The notes below the pieces were generated by a model. It was given only the letters and a program-made list of their open reading frames with translations, was not told the DNA's origin and made no database searches. A program made the position numbers and the translations under genes. From G963555815 sp965249615 [NCBI: bacterium] (GTDB lineage: Bacteria > UBA8248 > JACPRG01), in contig CBDFMI010000004.1 in the NCBI GenBank assembly GCA_965249615.1, forward strand, positions 124,001 to 188,000: 64,000 nt of DNA, read 5' to 3'. Below are positions 7,911 through 16,721 of this stretch, in pieces; the stretch's first letter is position 1; every line of letters begins with the position of its first letter.

Positions 7911-8486
7911 TTATTTCTGTCCCTTCCAGCGCGTGAAGAGCTCGTTCGGGATGTCGAGGGAGTCCAGGGTCTTTCCGACGACATGATTCACCAGGTCATC
8001 GATGGTCTTCGGGGCGTGATAGAAGCCCGGGGCCGCCACGACAATGTGCACTCCTATCCGGGACAGGTTCAGCATGTGTTCCAGGTGGATGGGGCTGAGC
8101 GGGGTCTCCCGGGGGACGAGGGCGAGGCGGCGTTTGTCCTTCAGGATGACGTCAGCCGAGCGGCCAAGAAGGTTTGTGGCTGCACCCGTCGCGATCATGC
8201 TGAGGGTCTTCATGGAGCAGGGGATGACCACCATCTTGGTGAAGCAGGCCGAGCCGCTGGCGGGAGTTGCCCCAGTGTCGGCGATGTCGTAGACGACGTC
8301 GGCGTACGCCTGAAGTTCCTTATAACTCATGCCCACTTCATGCTGCAGGACCCGAATCCCGTCCTTGGTGCAGATGAGATGGACTTCGATGTCGCTGTCT
8401 TTGAGGGCCTGAAGGAGGCGAAGCCCGTAGACGGTTCCGCTTGCCCCCGAGATCCCGACGATAAGCCTCTCTCGCTGTTCGGCCAT
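7911..8486 (-). CDS. ubiX: Flavin prenyltransferase UbiX
   Basis: UbiX attaches a dimethylallyl group to FMN to make the prenylated flavin cofactor used by UbiD-type decarboxylases. The 191-residue product starts RERLIVGISGASGTVYGLRLLQ (FMN-binding loop), and contains VVIPCSMKTLSMIATGAATNLLGRSADV and LVPRETPLSPIHLEHM, both typical. ATG at 8486 has AGGG upstream. No ubiD homologue lies in the window. The UbiA-like domain at 59-60.7 kb is a possible partner in quinone synthesis. Confidence 0.93.
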   Translation of the reverse strand: MAEQRERLIVGISGASGTVYGLRLLQALKDSDIEVHLICTKDGIRVLQHEVGMSYKELQAYADVVYDIADTGATPASGSACFTKMVVIPCSMKTLSMIATGAATNLLGRSADVILKDKRRLALVPRETPLSPIHLEHMLNLSRIGVHIVVAAPGFYHAPKTIDDLVNHVVGKTLDSLDIPNELFTRWKGQK

Positions 8487-8627
8487 GCCATCCCTCATGT
8501 GGGAGAAAGTGGAGTCTACCATAAAACCTACAGGGGACATCTCACCTGAACAAGATTGCTGGAAGGAAGGTGTTTAGTCAGGGCGGCGGGATCTCCGCGA
8601 TGGGTGTGAGCCAAAAACCCGGCCAAA

Positions 8628-8656
8628 TTGAGAAAGGCCATTCGGGGTGTTAGATT
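8628..8656 (+). promoter_or_regulatory. Candidate promoter giving a leaderless GlcD-type mRNA
   Basis: TTGAGA, 17-bp spacer, TAGATT (8651-8656). The -10 ends six bases before the ATG at 8663, so initiation would fall at or next to the start codon. No Shine-Dalgarno sequence precedes the ATG, which fits a leaderless transcript. Confidence 0.4.
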
Positions 8657-8662
8657 AGGCGC

Positions 8663-10051
8663 ATGCGAAAAGAACACATCGCCGCCTTGAGACAAAAAAT
8701 ACCGGTCGAGAGGGTTCTCGCCGAGGTCGAGGAGCGGCTCGTCTACGCCAAGGACGGGACTCAGCGGGCTGAGGCCCTTCCGGACGTTGTTGTTCGCGCC
8801 CTCTCAGTCGAGGAAGTGGAATCTGTCCTCTCCATCGCCGGGGAGGCGAAGATCCCGGTGACCCCGCGAGGGGCCGGAACCGGCACAACGGGAGGCGCCA
8901 TCCCCCTCTTGGGTGGGATCGTCCTCGATCTCTCGGGGATGAAAAAGATTAAGGAGATCGACGAGGAGAACCTCATCGCCATCGTCGAGCCCGGCGTTGT
9001 GACCGGCGAGTTTCAGGCTGCCGTTGAAGCCCGAGGTCTTTTTTATCCTCCGGACCCCGCCAGCAAGGACGTCTGCACCCTTGGGGGAAATGCAGCCGAG
9101 TGCGCCGGGGGCCCTCGCGCGGTGAAATACGGTGTCACTAAGGATTACGTCATCGGTCTTGAGGCGGTGACGCCCGCCTTCGGGCGGATACGGACGGGTG
9201 TGCGAACGGCCAAGGGGGTGGTCGGTTATGACCTGACAAAACTCCTCGTGGGCTCAGAGGGGACCTTGGGCGTCATCACGGAGATCGTCCTTCGTCTCCT
9301 CCCACAGCCCGAGGCGAGCGGGACTCTGATGGCCACTTTCTCAGACGTCGAACTGGCCTCAAAGGTGGTCTCCTCGATCATCGCCTCCAAGATCCTCCCC
9401 TCGAAGCTTGAGTTCCTGGACCGATCGGCCATCGGGGTCGCTGAGGATTACTTGGGGATCGGCCTGCCAGTCGATTCGGATGCCATGCTCCTCATTGAGG
9501 TGGATGGGCCGCAAGAGTCTATCCCTCGCCAGCTTGAGCAAATTGCCTCGCTTTGCCGGGAGATGGGGGCCGAGAAGGTCGTGGTGGCCCGAAACGGGGA
9601 GGAGGCAGAGGACCTCTGGAGGGCGCGACACTGCCTGTCCACAGCCCTCATGAGGCTGAAGCCCACCAAGATCAATGAGGACATCACGGTCCCGCGCTCG
9701 CGGCTCCCCGAGATGATCCGAAGGCTTCGCGAAATCGGTGAGCGCCATCACTTCCTCATCGCCAACTTCGGCCACGCTGGAGACGGCAACCTCCATGTGA
9801 ATGTCCTGACGGATGAGCGGGACCGAGAGGAGTTCTCGCGGGCCTTGGAAGCGGTGCGGGAGATCATGGTAGCGACGGTGGAGGTGGGGGGAACCCTCTC
9901 AGGGGAACATGGAATCGGGATGACGAAGTCTGAATATCTTCGTTTGGAGCAGTCCGAGGATCTGATTGAGCTTCAGCGGCAGATCAAAGCTGTTTTTGAC
10001 CCCCACCACATCTTGAACCCGGGCAAAATCTTCTGGCCGCCGAACCCCTGA
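8663..10051 (+). CDS. FAD-linked oxidase, GlcD / D-lactate dehydrogenase type
   Basis: This 462-residue member of the FAD-binding PCMH/VAO family resembles glycolate oxidase subunit GlcD and D-lactate dehydrogenases. The FAD site reads VTPRGAGTGTTGGAIP (66-81). Further landmarks are SEGTLGVITEIVLRLLP, ANFGHAGDGNLHVNVL and the C-terminal SGEHGIGMTK. Such enzymes oxidise 2-hydroxy acids. The glcE and glcF partner genes are absent here, so the exact substrate is open. Divergent from ubiX with a 176-bp gap between the two start codons. Confidence 0.9.
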   Translation: MRKEHIAALRQKIPVERVLAEVEERLVYAKDGTQRAEALPDVVVRALSVEEVESVLSIAGEAKIPVTPRGAGTGTTGGAIPLLGGIVLDLSGMKKIKEIDEENLIAIVEPGVVTGEFQAAVEARGLFYPPDPASKDVCTLGGNAAECAGGPRAVKYGVTKDYVIGLEAVTPAFGRIRTGVRTAKGVVGYDLTKLLVGSEGTLGVITEIVLRLLPQPEASGTLMATFSDVELASKVVSSIIASKILPSKLEFLDRSAIGVAEDYLGIGLPVDSDAMLLIEVDGPQESIPRQLEQIASLCREMGAEKVVVARNGEEAEDLWRARHCLSTALMRLKPTKINEDITVPRSRLPEMIRRLREIGERHHFLIANFGHAGDGNLHVNVLTDERDREEFSRALEAVREIMVATVEVGGTLSGEHGIGMTKSEYLRLEQSEDLIELQRQIKAVFDPHHILNPGKIFWPPNP

Positions 10052-10155
10052 TTCCTTGGGGGAGTTGGTAAAAAGGGCTTGGCGGGCGGCCTGACGATGT
10101 GCTAAAAACAGAGCCCTTCTTTAGATCAAGGTCTTCGACGCCAGGGAGTCCGCAA

Positions 10156-12123
10156 ATGAGAGAAGAAGTCGGGCTTTCGCCTGGAAAGGCAATCGGGGAC
10201 CCCCAGCATCTCTCGGGCCCCCTTTGCGGCAAGCTGGATAGGGCCATCAAGAAGGCCCAGTCCTGGATCTTGGAGCGCCAGGACCCTCAAGAAGGTTTTT
10301 GGGTGGCGGAGCTTCAGGCCGACACCACCCTCACTTCCGATTACATCATCCTCAAGAGCTTTCTGGAGGCCCTGGAGCCTGGCAGGCGGGAGAAGGCCGT
10401 CCGCCATCTGGAGATGACCCAGCTCCCCGACGGGGGCTGGAACATCTACCACGGTGGCCCGAGCGAGATCAACGCCACCGTGAAGGCCTACTTCGCCTTG
10501 AAGCTGGGAGGGGTGGCGCAGGGCGCCCCCATCCTGGAGCGGGCGAGGGAGGCCGTCCTTCGGATGGGGGGCCTTGAGCGCGCCAACGTCTTCACGAAGA
10601 TGTACCTCGCTCTGCACGGTCAGTTCGAGTGGGAAGACATCCCCTCCATGCCCGTCGAGATGATGTTCTTGCCCACTTGGTTCTATCTCAATATCTACGA
10701 GTTCTCCTATTGGACTCGGACCATCATCGTTCCTCTTTTCATTACAGCGGCCATGAAGCCGAGGAAACAGACTCTTCCCCCTGGAAGTCTGAAGGAGCTC
10801 TCTATTGGCCCGGCCGGCAGGCGGCGCTGGTTCAATAATCAGGAATCCTCCGAGGGTTTCCTTCGAACCCTCATCCTCAACGCCGATGGCGCCCTGAAGT
10901 TCGCAGAGGGCATACAGCTGTCAGGCCTTCGCCAGCGCGCCATCGAGAGGGCCAAGGATTGGATGATCGAGCATCACCGCATGACGGGTGGGCTGGGGGC
11001 CATCTTCCCCGCCATGGGCAACGCCATTGTTGCTATGAACGTCCTTGGCTACGACCCCAACCGGGATCTCACCCTGGCCAAGGCCATCCGAGATTTTGAT
11101 GCCCTGGTCATTGAGGAGGAGGATCACTTGCGGGTCCAGCCCTGCCACTCGCCCGTGTGGGATACCGTCCTCACTTGTTATGCCCTCCTGGAGGCGGAAC
11201 TCCCCGGGGGGCATCCCTCTCTCATCCGGGCCGGCGAGTGGCTTCTCAAAAAACAGACCAGGCACCCGGGTGACTGGCAGGTCAAAAACGCCGGGGTGGA
11301 GCCTGGAGGTTGGTTCTTTCAGTTCGAAAACGAGTTTCACCCTGACAACGATGACACCGCGGTGGCTCTGCTTGCCCTGCGCCAGATGAAGCTGCCAGGC
11401 CAGGAGGCCCAAAAGGAGGCCATCCAGCGGGGGCTGAACTGGGTCCTGAGCATGCAGGGGAGCGACGGAGGCTGGGGGTCCTTTGAGCGCGACAACAGCA
11501 AGACCATTCTCAACAACATTCCTTATGCCGACCACGGCGCGGTCCTGGACCCCAGCACGAGCGACCTGACCGGTCGACTCCTCGAAATGATGGGTCGTTT
11601 GGGCTTTGGGATGGATCACCCTCGGGTCCAACGGGCGATCCGCTTCCTGAAGAAAGAACAGGAGAAAGAGGGCTGCTGGTACGGCCGGTGGGGCGTGAAT
11701 TATATCTACGGCACCCACCTCGTCCTTCAGGGCCTTGCCGCCGTGGGGGAGGACCTCGCGGCCCCCTATGTCCAGCGGGCCGTCCGTTGGTTCCTCGACC
11801 ATCAGCTCGAGGATGGCGGCTGGGGGGAGACCTGCGGCACCTACTGGGACCCCTCGACGGCTGGCCAGGGTCCAAGCACCGCCTCCCAGACCGCCTGGGC
11901 CATCCTGGGACTATGCGCTGCGGGTCTTGCCGGTTCCCCGGCCGTACGGCGGGGCGTAGAGTTCCTCCTGGAACGTCAGACAGACGAGGGGACCTGGCAG
12001 GAAGAGGATTTTACAGGCACCGGGTTTCCCAGGGTCTTCTATCTGCGCTACCACTTCTACCGCCACTACTTTCCCCTGGCAGCCCTCGGCCGGTGGCGGC
12101 GTCTCGTCGCCAAGACGCCTTGA
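10156..12123 (+). CDS. shc: Squalene-hopene cyclase
   Basis: This is a 655-residue class II terpene cyclase that converts squalene to hopene/hopanol at the membrane. The protonating DxDD motif is present as HPDNDDTAVAL (Asp397, Asp399, Asp400). Several QW repeats are visible (for example LPDGGW near 90-95, SDGGWGSF, LEDGGWGE). ATG at 10156 is chosen because GGGAG lies eight bases upstream. A GTG at 10099 is in frame but lacks a ribosome-binding site. The next gene is hpnG, so this is the hopanoid locus. Confidence 0.95.
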   Translation: MREEVGLSPGKAIGDPQHLSGPLCGKLDRAIKKAQSWILERQDPQEGFWVAELQADTTLTSDYIILKSFLEALEPGRREKAVRHLEMTQLPDGGWNIYHGGPSEINATVKAYFALKLGGVAQGAPILERAREAVLRMGGLERANVFTKMYLALHGQFEWEDIPSMPVEMMFLPTWFYLNIYEFSYWTRTIIVPLFITAAMKPRKQTLPPGSLKELSIGPAGRRRWFNNQESSEGFLRTLILNADGALKFAEGIQLSGLRQRAIERAKDWMIEHHRMTGGLGAIFPAMGNAIVAMNVLGYDPNRDLTLAKAIRDFDALVIEEEDHLRVQPCHSPVWDTVLTCYALLEAELPGGHPSLIRAGEWLLKKQTRHPGDWQVKNAGVEPGGWFFQFENEFHPDNDDTAVALLALRQMKLPGQEAQKEAIQRGLNWVLSMQGSDGGWGSFERDNSKTILNNIPYADHGAVLDPSTSDLTGRLLEMMGRLGFGMDHPRVQRAIRFLKKEQEKEGCWYGRWGVNYIYGTHLVLQGLAAVGEDLAAPYVQRAVRWFLDHQLEDGGWGETCGTYWDPSTAGQGPSTASQTAWAILGLCAAGLAGSPAVRRGVEFLLERQTDEGTWQEEDFTGTGFPRVFYLRYHFYRHYFPLAALGRWRRLVAKTP

Positions 12124-12157
12124 AGCGTCGGGTCTTTCCCTGACATGGGTTGAAAAA

Positions 12158-12934
12158 ATGCCGTCGAGAGGAAGTGTAGGGATCCTCTGCGCGTTAAGAC
12201 CTGAGATCTCGGGTCTTCTTCGAACGGCCCAGACCGAAAACCTGAGGCGAGGAGCCCTTTGGAGGGGAGACCTGAAGGGGGTACCCCTTTTCCTTTGTCG
12301 GGGCGGGGTGGGGCTCAAGCGGGCGGCGGCAGGGGCCCAGGCTCTCATTGAGGAAGCGGCCCGAGCAGGGGAGGGTGACGCCGGGTTGTCGACTCTCCTT
12401 TGCGTTGGGGCGGCCGGCGGGCTGGACCCTAGTCTGCGGCCGGGGGACATCGTGGTGGCCAAGGAGGTCTTGGGACCAGAAGATGATCGCCCTTTGGCGG
12501 CCCCTCCCTTTTTAGTTCGCCTCGCCCAAGAAGCCGCCCGGGCGAGTGCCTTCTCCCTTCAGGAAGGAAGGCTCTTGAGCGCCTCTCAGCCCCTGGTTGG
12601 CCCGAAAGAAAAGGCCCAGTCTTTTTCGGCGTATCACGCCCTTGCTGTGGATATGGAGAGTCTGGGGGCGGCGAGGGTCGCCCGGGAGGTCGGGGTCCCT
12701 TTTCTTGCCCTTCGGGTCATCGCTGACGACGCCAGGATGACTCTGCCGATGCCGTCAGGTCTTTCGCCCCACCGCCTTGTGATAGAAGGTGCCCGCTTCG
12801 TCACTAAGGTTCCCCAGTTTCGCCGAGCCCTCCTGAATCTCAATCGCTTCCTCGCGGAGTTCATCGTCCATTTAGGTCTCTCCCCCGAATGGGCGGGTAG
12901 ACCCAATGAGGAGGTTCCTTCGGTCCAGCCATGA
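12158..12934 (+). CDS. hpnG: Hopanoid-associated nucleoside phosphorylase HpnG
   Basis: This 258-residue protein of the purine nucleoside phosphorylase/MTA-SAH nucleosidase fold matches HpnG, which cleaves adenine from adenosylhopane to give phosphoribohopane or ribosylhopane. The key block AVDMES and following AARVAREVGVPFLALRVIADD are visible, as is GAAGGLDPSLRPGDIVVAKEV. It lies 34 bp after shc, which supports the hopanoid role. The ATG has no strong Shine-Dalgarno sequence. Confidence 0.85.
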   Translation: MPSRGSVGILCALRPEISGLLRTAQTENLRRGALWRGDLKGVPLFLCRGGVGLKRAAAGAQALIEEAARAGEGDAGLSTLLCVGAAGGLDPSLRPGDIVVAKEVLGPEDDRPLAAPPFLVRLAQEAARASAFSLQEGRLLSASQPLVGPKEKAQSFSAYHALAVDMESLGAARVAREVGVPFLALRVIADDARMTLPMPSGLSPHRLVIEGARFVTKVPQFRRALLNLNRFLAEFIVHLGLSPEWAGRPNEEVPSVQP

Positions 12935-12979
12935 ACCAGAGAGGATCCCTCCACGAGGAGAGAGCTTATTAAAGAGCCA

Positions 12980-15187
12980 ATGCGCATCACTCGTCGGGCC
13001 ACCTTGGGCCGGGCCATCGTGCACGGCATCCTCTTTGGACTTTTTCTGGGGGCCCTGGAGCCCTATCTGGTCTTCTATCTCACCTTCCTTGATGCCCATC
13101 TCGCCACGCGCATGAGCGCCCTGCATCTCATCGTGGTCTCTCTCATCCTGAACACGGCCGTCTCGATTGTCGTGGCGGTGCTGGCAGTTTTCTTTTGCCG
13201 CCTCTGGAGCTTTCTGAGAAAGAAGACCCCCACCGGCAGGGGTGCTGTGGCTGCTTGCTGGGCAGCCTTCGCCGCCCTCTTCTTGGGGCTCTTCTTCACC
13301 GGCCACCTCAACTCTCAATTTCTCACTGAGCGTGGGACAGGGCTGAACTTGGCGTTGAATGGGCTGTTTGTTTTGGCGGCTATTGCTTTTGCGGTGGTCC
13401 TTCAGCACTGGTTCGTGAGGCGGCGGGTGTCCCTTCTCCGCTGGGGCGGCGGCCTGGCGGCAGCCTCCCTGGCTGTCTCTCTGGGCCTTGTCCCTGTCCT
13501 CTTCGGCCCTGAGGCCAAACCCTTTAGGGATCAATCGTGGAGGGATGTGGATCCTTCGCTTGCCCAGGCTCCGAACATCATCGTGATCGTGCTGGACACC
13601 CTGCGGGCGGACCACCTCTCAGTCCATGGGTATGAGCGTCCCACATCCCCCGAGCTTGAGCGCATCGCCAGGGAGGGCGTCCTCTTCGAAAACGCCTTCG
13701 CCCACTCCAACTGGACGCCCCCTTCCGCAACGACTCTGCTGACCTCTCTCTATGAGTCGATACACGGCGTGAACCAGGTGGATAGCGTTGTCCCTGACTC
13801 CATCACCACCCTGGCTGAAGCCCTGGGGCAGGCCGGTTACACATCGGCGTTCTTGTCCGCTAACAGTGTGGTTCAAAAGCCTACCAACTACACTCAAGGT
13901 TTTGACTACATCTACCAAATCTTCTCAGATGGCTATCAGGCGGTCAGGGGGCGAAATCGCCTTCCCCCCTTTCAACTCTATGCCTGGCGAGTTGCCGAAA
14001 GGCTTGTCCCAGGGGCCTTCGAAACCCTGGACAGGGTCAGCGTCTTCTTCGAACACCTCTTCAACGAGGTGGGAGTAGACAAGAGAAATGGCGCGGAGGT
14101 CGAAGGGCGGTGGCCCTCGATTACCATTAAGCCCGAGGCGGGCGAGGCACGGGGGGCCAAGGCGGACTGGATATATGAACACGTCCGGGCCTACCTCTCC
14201 TATATGACGACGAAGCCCGGTTACGACTCCGAGCAGAACAAATTCTTCCTTTATCTGCACTACTTCGACCCTCATTCTCCCTACCGAGCGTCTCGACATC
14301 ACAAACGCCTGTATGACCCGGATTTCAAGGGGCGCTATGTGGAGAGCCCCAGCGGCAAGCAGGTGTGTGAATACGTCGAAGGGCCTCTCGCGCAAAGTGA
14401 ATGCTTCGTGGAAGGCCCTTCTGTTCAGGGTCAACCTCTTCAGGGTCAACCTCGGCTCGGCGAACGGGAGGAGCGCAACCTGATAGCCCAATATGACGGT
14501 GAGATTCAATTGCTGGACCGCTATTTGGGGGAGCTGGTGGACTTCCTCAAGAAAGAAGATCTCTTCGATGACACGCTTATCGTGATCACTGCGGATCACG
14601 GTGAAGCTTTTTGGGAACACGGGTACTACGCGCACGGCGTGGACGCATTTCAGGAGGAGCTCCATATTCCCCTGATTGTCACCTGGCCCAAGGGACTTCC
14701 CGGTGGCATCCGAAAACCGGACCCCGTGGGGCTGGTGGACATCATGCCGACCCTCCTCGAGGCGGCGAGCGTGCCGCCCGTCCCGGGCATGCAGGGACGA
14801 TCTTTCCTAAACGTCCTGCGAGGAGAGGGCCAGCGCCGGGAACTTTACGGCGAGACCGGCTTTGATTACGTGAGGATCTTTTTTGTTCGGGATCGCCTTA
14901 AGCTCATCTATCACCTAGACAACTCTCTCGAAAGCACCTTCTCCTCCCGCCCGACAACAGAACTTTTATTTAATCTGGAGGATGATCCCGCTGAGCAGTC
15001 GAACCTCTTGTCCAATCACACCGATCACACCAAGACCGTCGGAATCAGGGCGGTGGAATCGCTTCAGACAGATCTTGCGGGATGGCATGCGCTCGTCCGG
15101 GAGGCCAGCGGGATCCACGAACCCAAAGAGGTTGAATTGCCAAAAGAGGCCGAGGAACGCCTCAAGGCCCTCGGTTATTTGGAGTAG
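12980..15187 (+). CDS. Membrane-anchored sulfatase-fold (alkaline phosphatase superfamily) hydrolase
   Basis: 735 residues: about five N-terminal membrane helices (10-34, 45-72, 88-107, 121-143, 156-176), then an extracytoplasmic hydrolase domain from about residue 199. NIIVIVLDTLRADHLSVHGY supplies metal Asp206. ITADHGEAFWEHG is the second metal block. At the nucleophile position the sequence is NWTPPSATTLLTS, with Thr246 instead of the Cys/Ser-x-Pro-x-Arg of formylglycine sulfatases, so a phospho- or phosphoglycerol-transferase/hydrolase activity is more likely. A 15-bp tandem duplication (14424-14453) encodes QGQPLQGQP. Substrate unknown. Confidence 0.82.
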   Translation: MRITRRATLGRAIVHGILFGLFLGALEPYLVFYLTFLDAHLATRMSALHLIVVSLILNTAVSIVVAVLAVFFCRLWSFLRKKTPTGRGAVAACWAAFAALFLGLFFTGHLNSQFLTERGTGLNLALNGLFVLAAIAFAVVLQHWFVRRRVSLLRWGGGLAAASLAVSLGLVPVLFGPEAKPFRDQSWRDVDPSLAQAPNIIVIVLDTLRADHLSVHGYERPTSPELERIAREGVLFENAFAHSNWTPPSATTLLTSLYESIHGVNQVDSVVPDSITTLAEALGQAGYTSAFLSANSVVQKPTNYTQGFDYIYQIFSDGYQAVRGRNRLPPFQLYAWRVAERLVPGAFETLDRVSVFFEHLFNEVGVDKRNGAEVEGRWPSITIKPEAGEARGAKADWIYEHVRAYLSYMTTKPGYDSEQNKFFLYLHYFDPHSPYRASRHHKRLYDPDFKGRYVESPSGKQVCEYVEGPLAQSECFVEGPSVQGQPLQGQPRLGEREERNLIAQYDGEIQLLDRYLGELVDFLKKEDLFDDTLIVITADHGEAFWEHGYYAHGVDAFQEELHIPLIVTWPKGLPGGIRKPDPVGLVDIMPTLLEAASVPPVPGMQGRSFLNVLRGEGQRRELYGETGFDYVRIFFVRDRLKLIYHLDNSLESTFSSRPTTELLFNLEDDPAEQSNLLSNHTDHTKTVGIRAVESLQTDLAGWHALVREASGIHEPKEVELPKEAEERLKALGYLE

Positions 15188-15361
15188 TTTTCTCCCTAGG
15201 GATGAAGAGAAAAAGGCTTCTTGCACCCTTCCCTGGGGAAGGCCTATAGTGAATTGTCTTTTCGCTCAGGTCTGGAGGCGGAGGGGGTTTGAGATTCGCT
15301 TGCCCGTCAGTTTCGGGAATTTTTTTTGACTCGAAATGCTGAGGGGGAGCTGAGGGGTTAG

Positions 15362-16597
15362 ATGAAACGGTTCAGCGGGTGGATCGAGGGTTTTTTCGTC
15401 TCGGTCTTGATCCTCCTTCTTTGGGTCTCGCCGGGACTCTCACAGCCGCCTTTGCCTGACAACCCTCTTGGCCCTCGGACCCGGCCCCTATTTCTGCCCC
15501 TTCCGGCCTTCGGGAGTTCCCCCAATAAGGGGAACGACTTTGGCATCCTGCCAGTGTGGCTTTTCTTTGATCCTGACGGGAAGATCAACAATATCCTGGC
15601 CCCTTCGGCCATCTTTAACGACGAGACGGGCCTGAAGGGGGCCTTCCGCTGGATTGGCTTTCTCCCTGATTCTGCTAAGTTCCGCCTCATCGCCGTTCGC
15701 TCCACCAACGTGGACGAGGACTACGTGGCGGAGCTGGAGGCCCCTTACCTCTTTGGGGAACGCTTCGCCTTCTTTGGCGAGGTGCGCTACTTTCGGGACC
15801 CCACCTTCCAATTCTTCGGCCTTGGCCCCGAGACCAGGCAGACGGACGAGACGGGTTTTACCCAGCGGGAGCTGCGCGCGAGCCTCAGCTTCGGGGTGAA
15901 TTTCCTCTCCGCCTTCAGGCTCACCTATGACGAACGGGCTCGTTTTGTGACCATTAAGGGTGGAGGCCGGACCACGGAGGCTTTCATAGCGGAGAGCTTT
16001 CCTGGGACCCCGGGTGTGGGGGAAGACATCCTCACCTCGACCCGGGGGTTCACCCTGAGCTTTGACACCCGAGACTTCATCGACCTTCCGACCCGGGGCT
16101 TTTTCGGCAAAGCCGCCGTTGAGGTTTCTTCAGAGGCTTGGGGGAGTGAAGAGTCCTACACACGTTTTATTCTGGAGGGCCGTGTCTTCGTCCCCTGGCC
16201 GGACGACCGATGGATCACCTCCCTTCGCCTTACGTCGAGCCTTGTGGACAACCAAAGCGCCCCGTTCTTTGAGCAGAGCTCTTTGGGGGGGGAAGATTTT
16301 CGGGCCTTTCCAAACGATCGTTTCATCGACAAAGGAAGCATTCTCTTCAATCTGGAAGAGCGATATCGCGTCTTTCGCAAGTCGATCTTCCAGGTGGACA
16401 CGGACATCGAGGTGGCCCCCTTCATCGAGCTGGGGCAGGTCTTTGAGGATTCCGACGAGATCGCCACCGAGCATGTCCGGCTCGCCTTCGGGGTCGGATT
16501 GCGGGCCGTCGTCCGCCCCAACGTCGTGGGAAAGCTGGATATAGGGTACGGCGAGGAAGGAACCCGTGTCTTCGTTGGCCTGGGCTATCCCTTCTAA
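15362..16597 (+). CDS. Outer-membrane beta-barrel protein, D15/BamA surface-antigen type
   Basis: 411 residues with a clear signal peptide (hydrophobic 11-26, cleavage near GLSQ|PP) and a beta-rich body that ends in Phe, as outer-membrane barrels do. The C-terminal half (FDTRDFIDLPTRGFFGKAAVE, then GVGLRAVVRPNVVGKLDIGYG and VFVGLGYPF) resembles the Omp85/D15 barrel. No POTRA domain is evident in the N-terminal 100 residues, so it is not BamA itself. It may be a POTRA-less barrel of unknown substrate. ATG is preceded by GAGGGG. Confidence 0.75.
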   Translation: MKRFSGWIEGFFVSVLILLLWVSPGLSQPPLPDNPLGPRTRPLFLPLPAFGSSPNKGNDFGILPVWLFFDPDGKINNILAPSAIFNDETGLKGAFRWIGFLPDSAKFRLIAVRSTNVDEDYVAELEAPYLFGERFAFFGEVRYFRDPTFQFFGLGPETRQTDETGFTQRELRASLSFGVNFLSAFRLTYDERARFVTIKGGGRTTEAFIAESFPGTPGVGEDILTSTRGFTLSFDTRDFIDLPTRGFFGKAAVEVSSEAWGSEESYTRFILEGRVFVPWPDDRWITSLRLTSSLVDNQSAPFFEQSSLGGEDFRAFPNDRFIDKGSILFNLEERYRVFRKSIFQVDTDIEVAPFIELGQVFEDSDEIATEHVRLAFGVGLRAVVRPNVVGKLDIGYGEEGTRVFVGLGYPF

Positions 16598-16721
16598 TTG
16601 AGACCCCCATTTTCATAGACTCCAATCCATTAGAGGCCCTTACGCCCTTCGGGTGGGATAGGGTGTATATTTCTCTGTACGGGGTATTTTTTTGCCGAGC
16701 GGATGTCCGAGGGAAGGGCCG

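Noticed and set aside
10921-11802. 293-codon minus-strand frame opposite the squalene-hopene cyclase
   Set aside because: Antisense shadow of a strongly conserved gene.
15216-15233. Hairpin CCTTCC/GGAAGG after the sulfatase-fold gene
   Set aside because: Only six pairs and no T-tract follows, so I do not call it a terminator.
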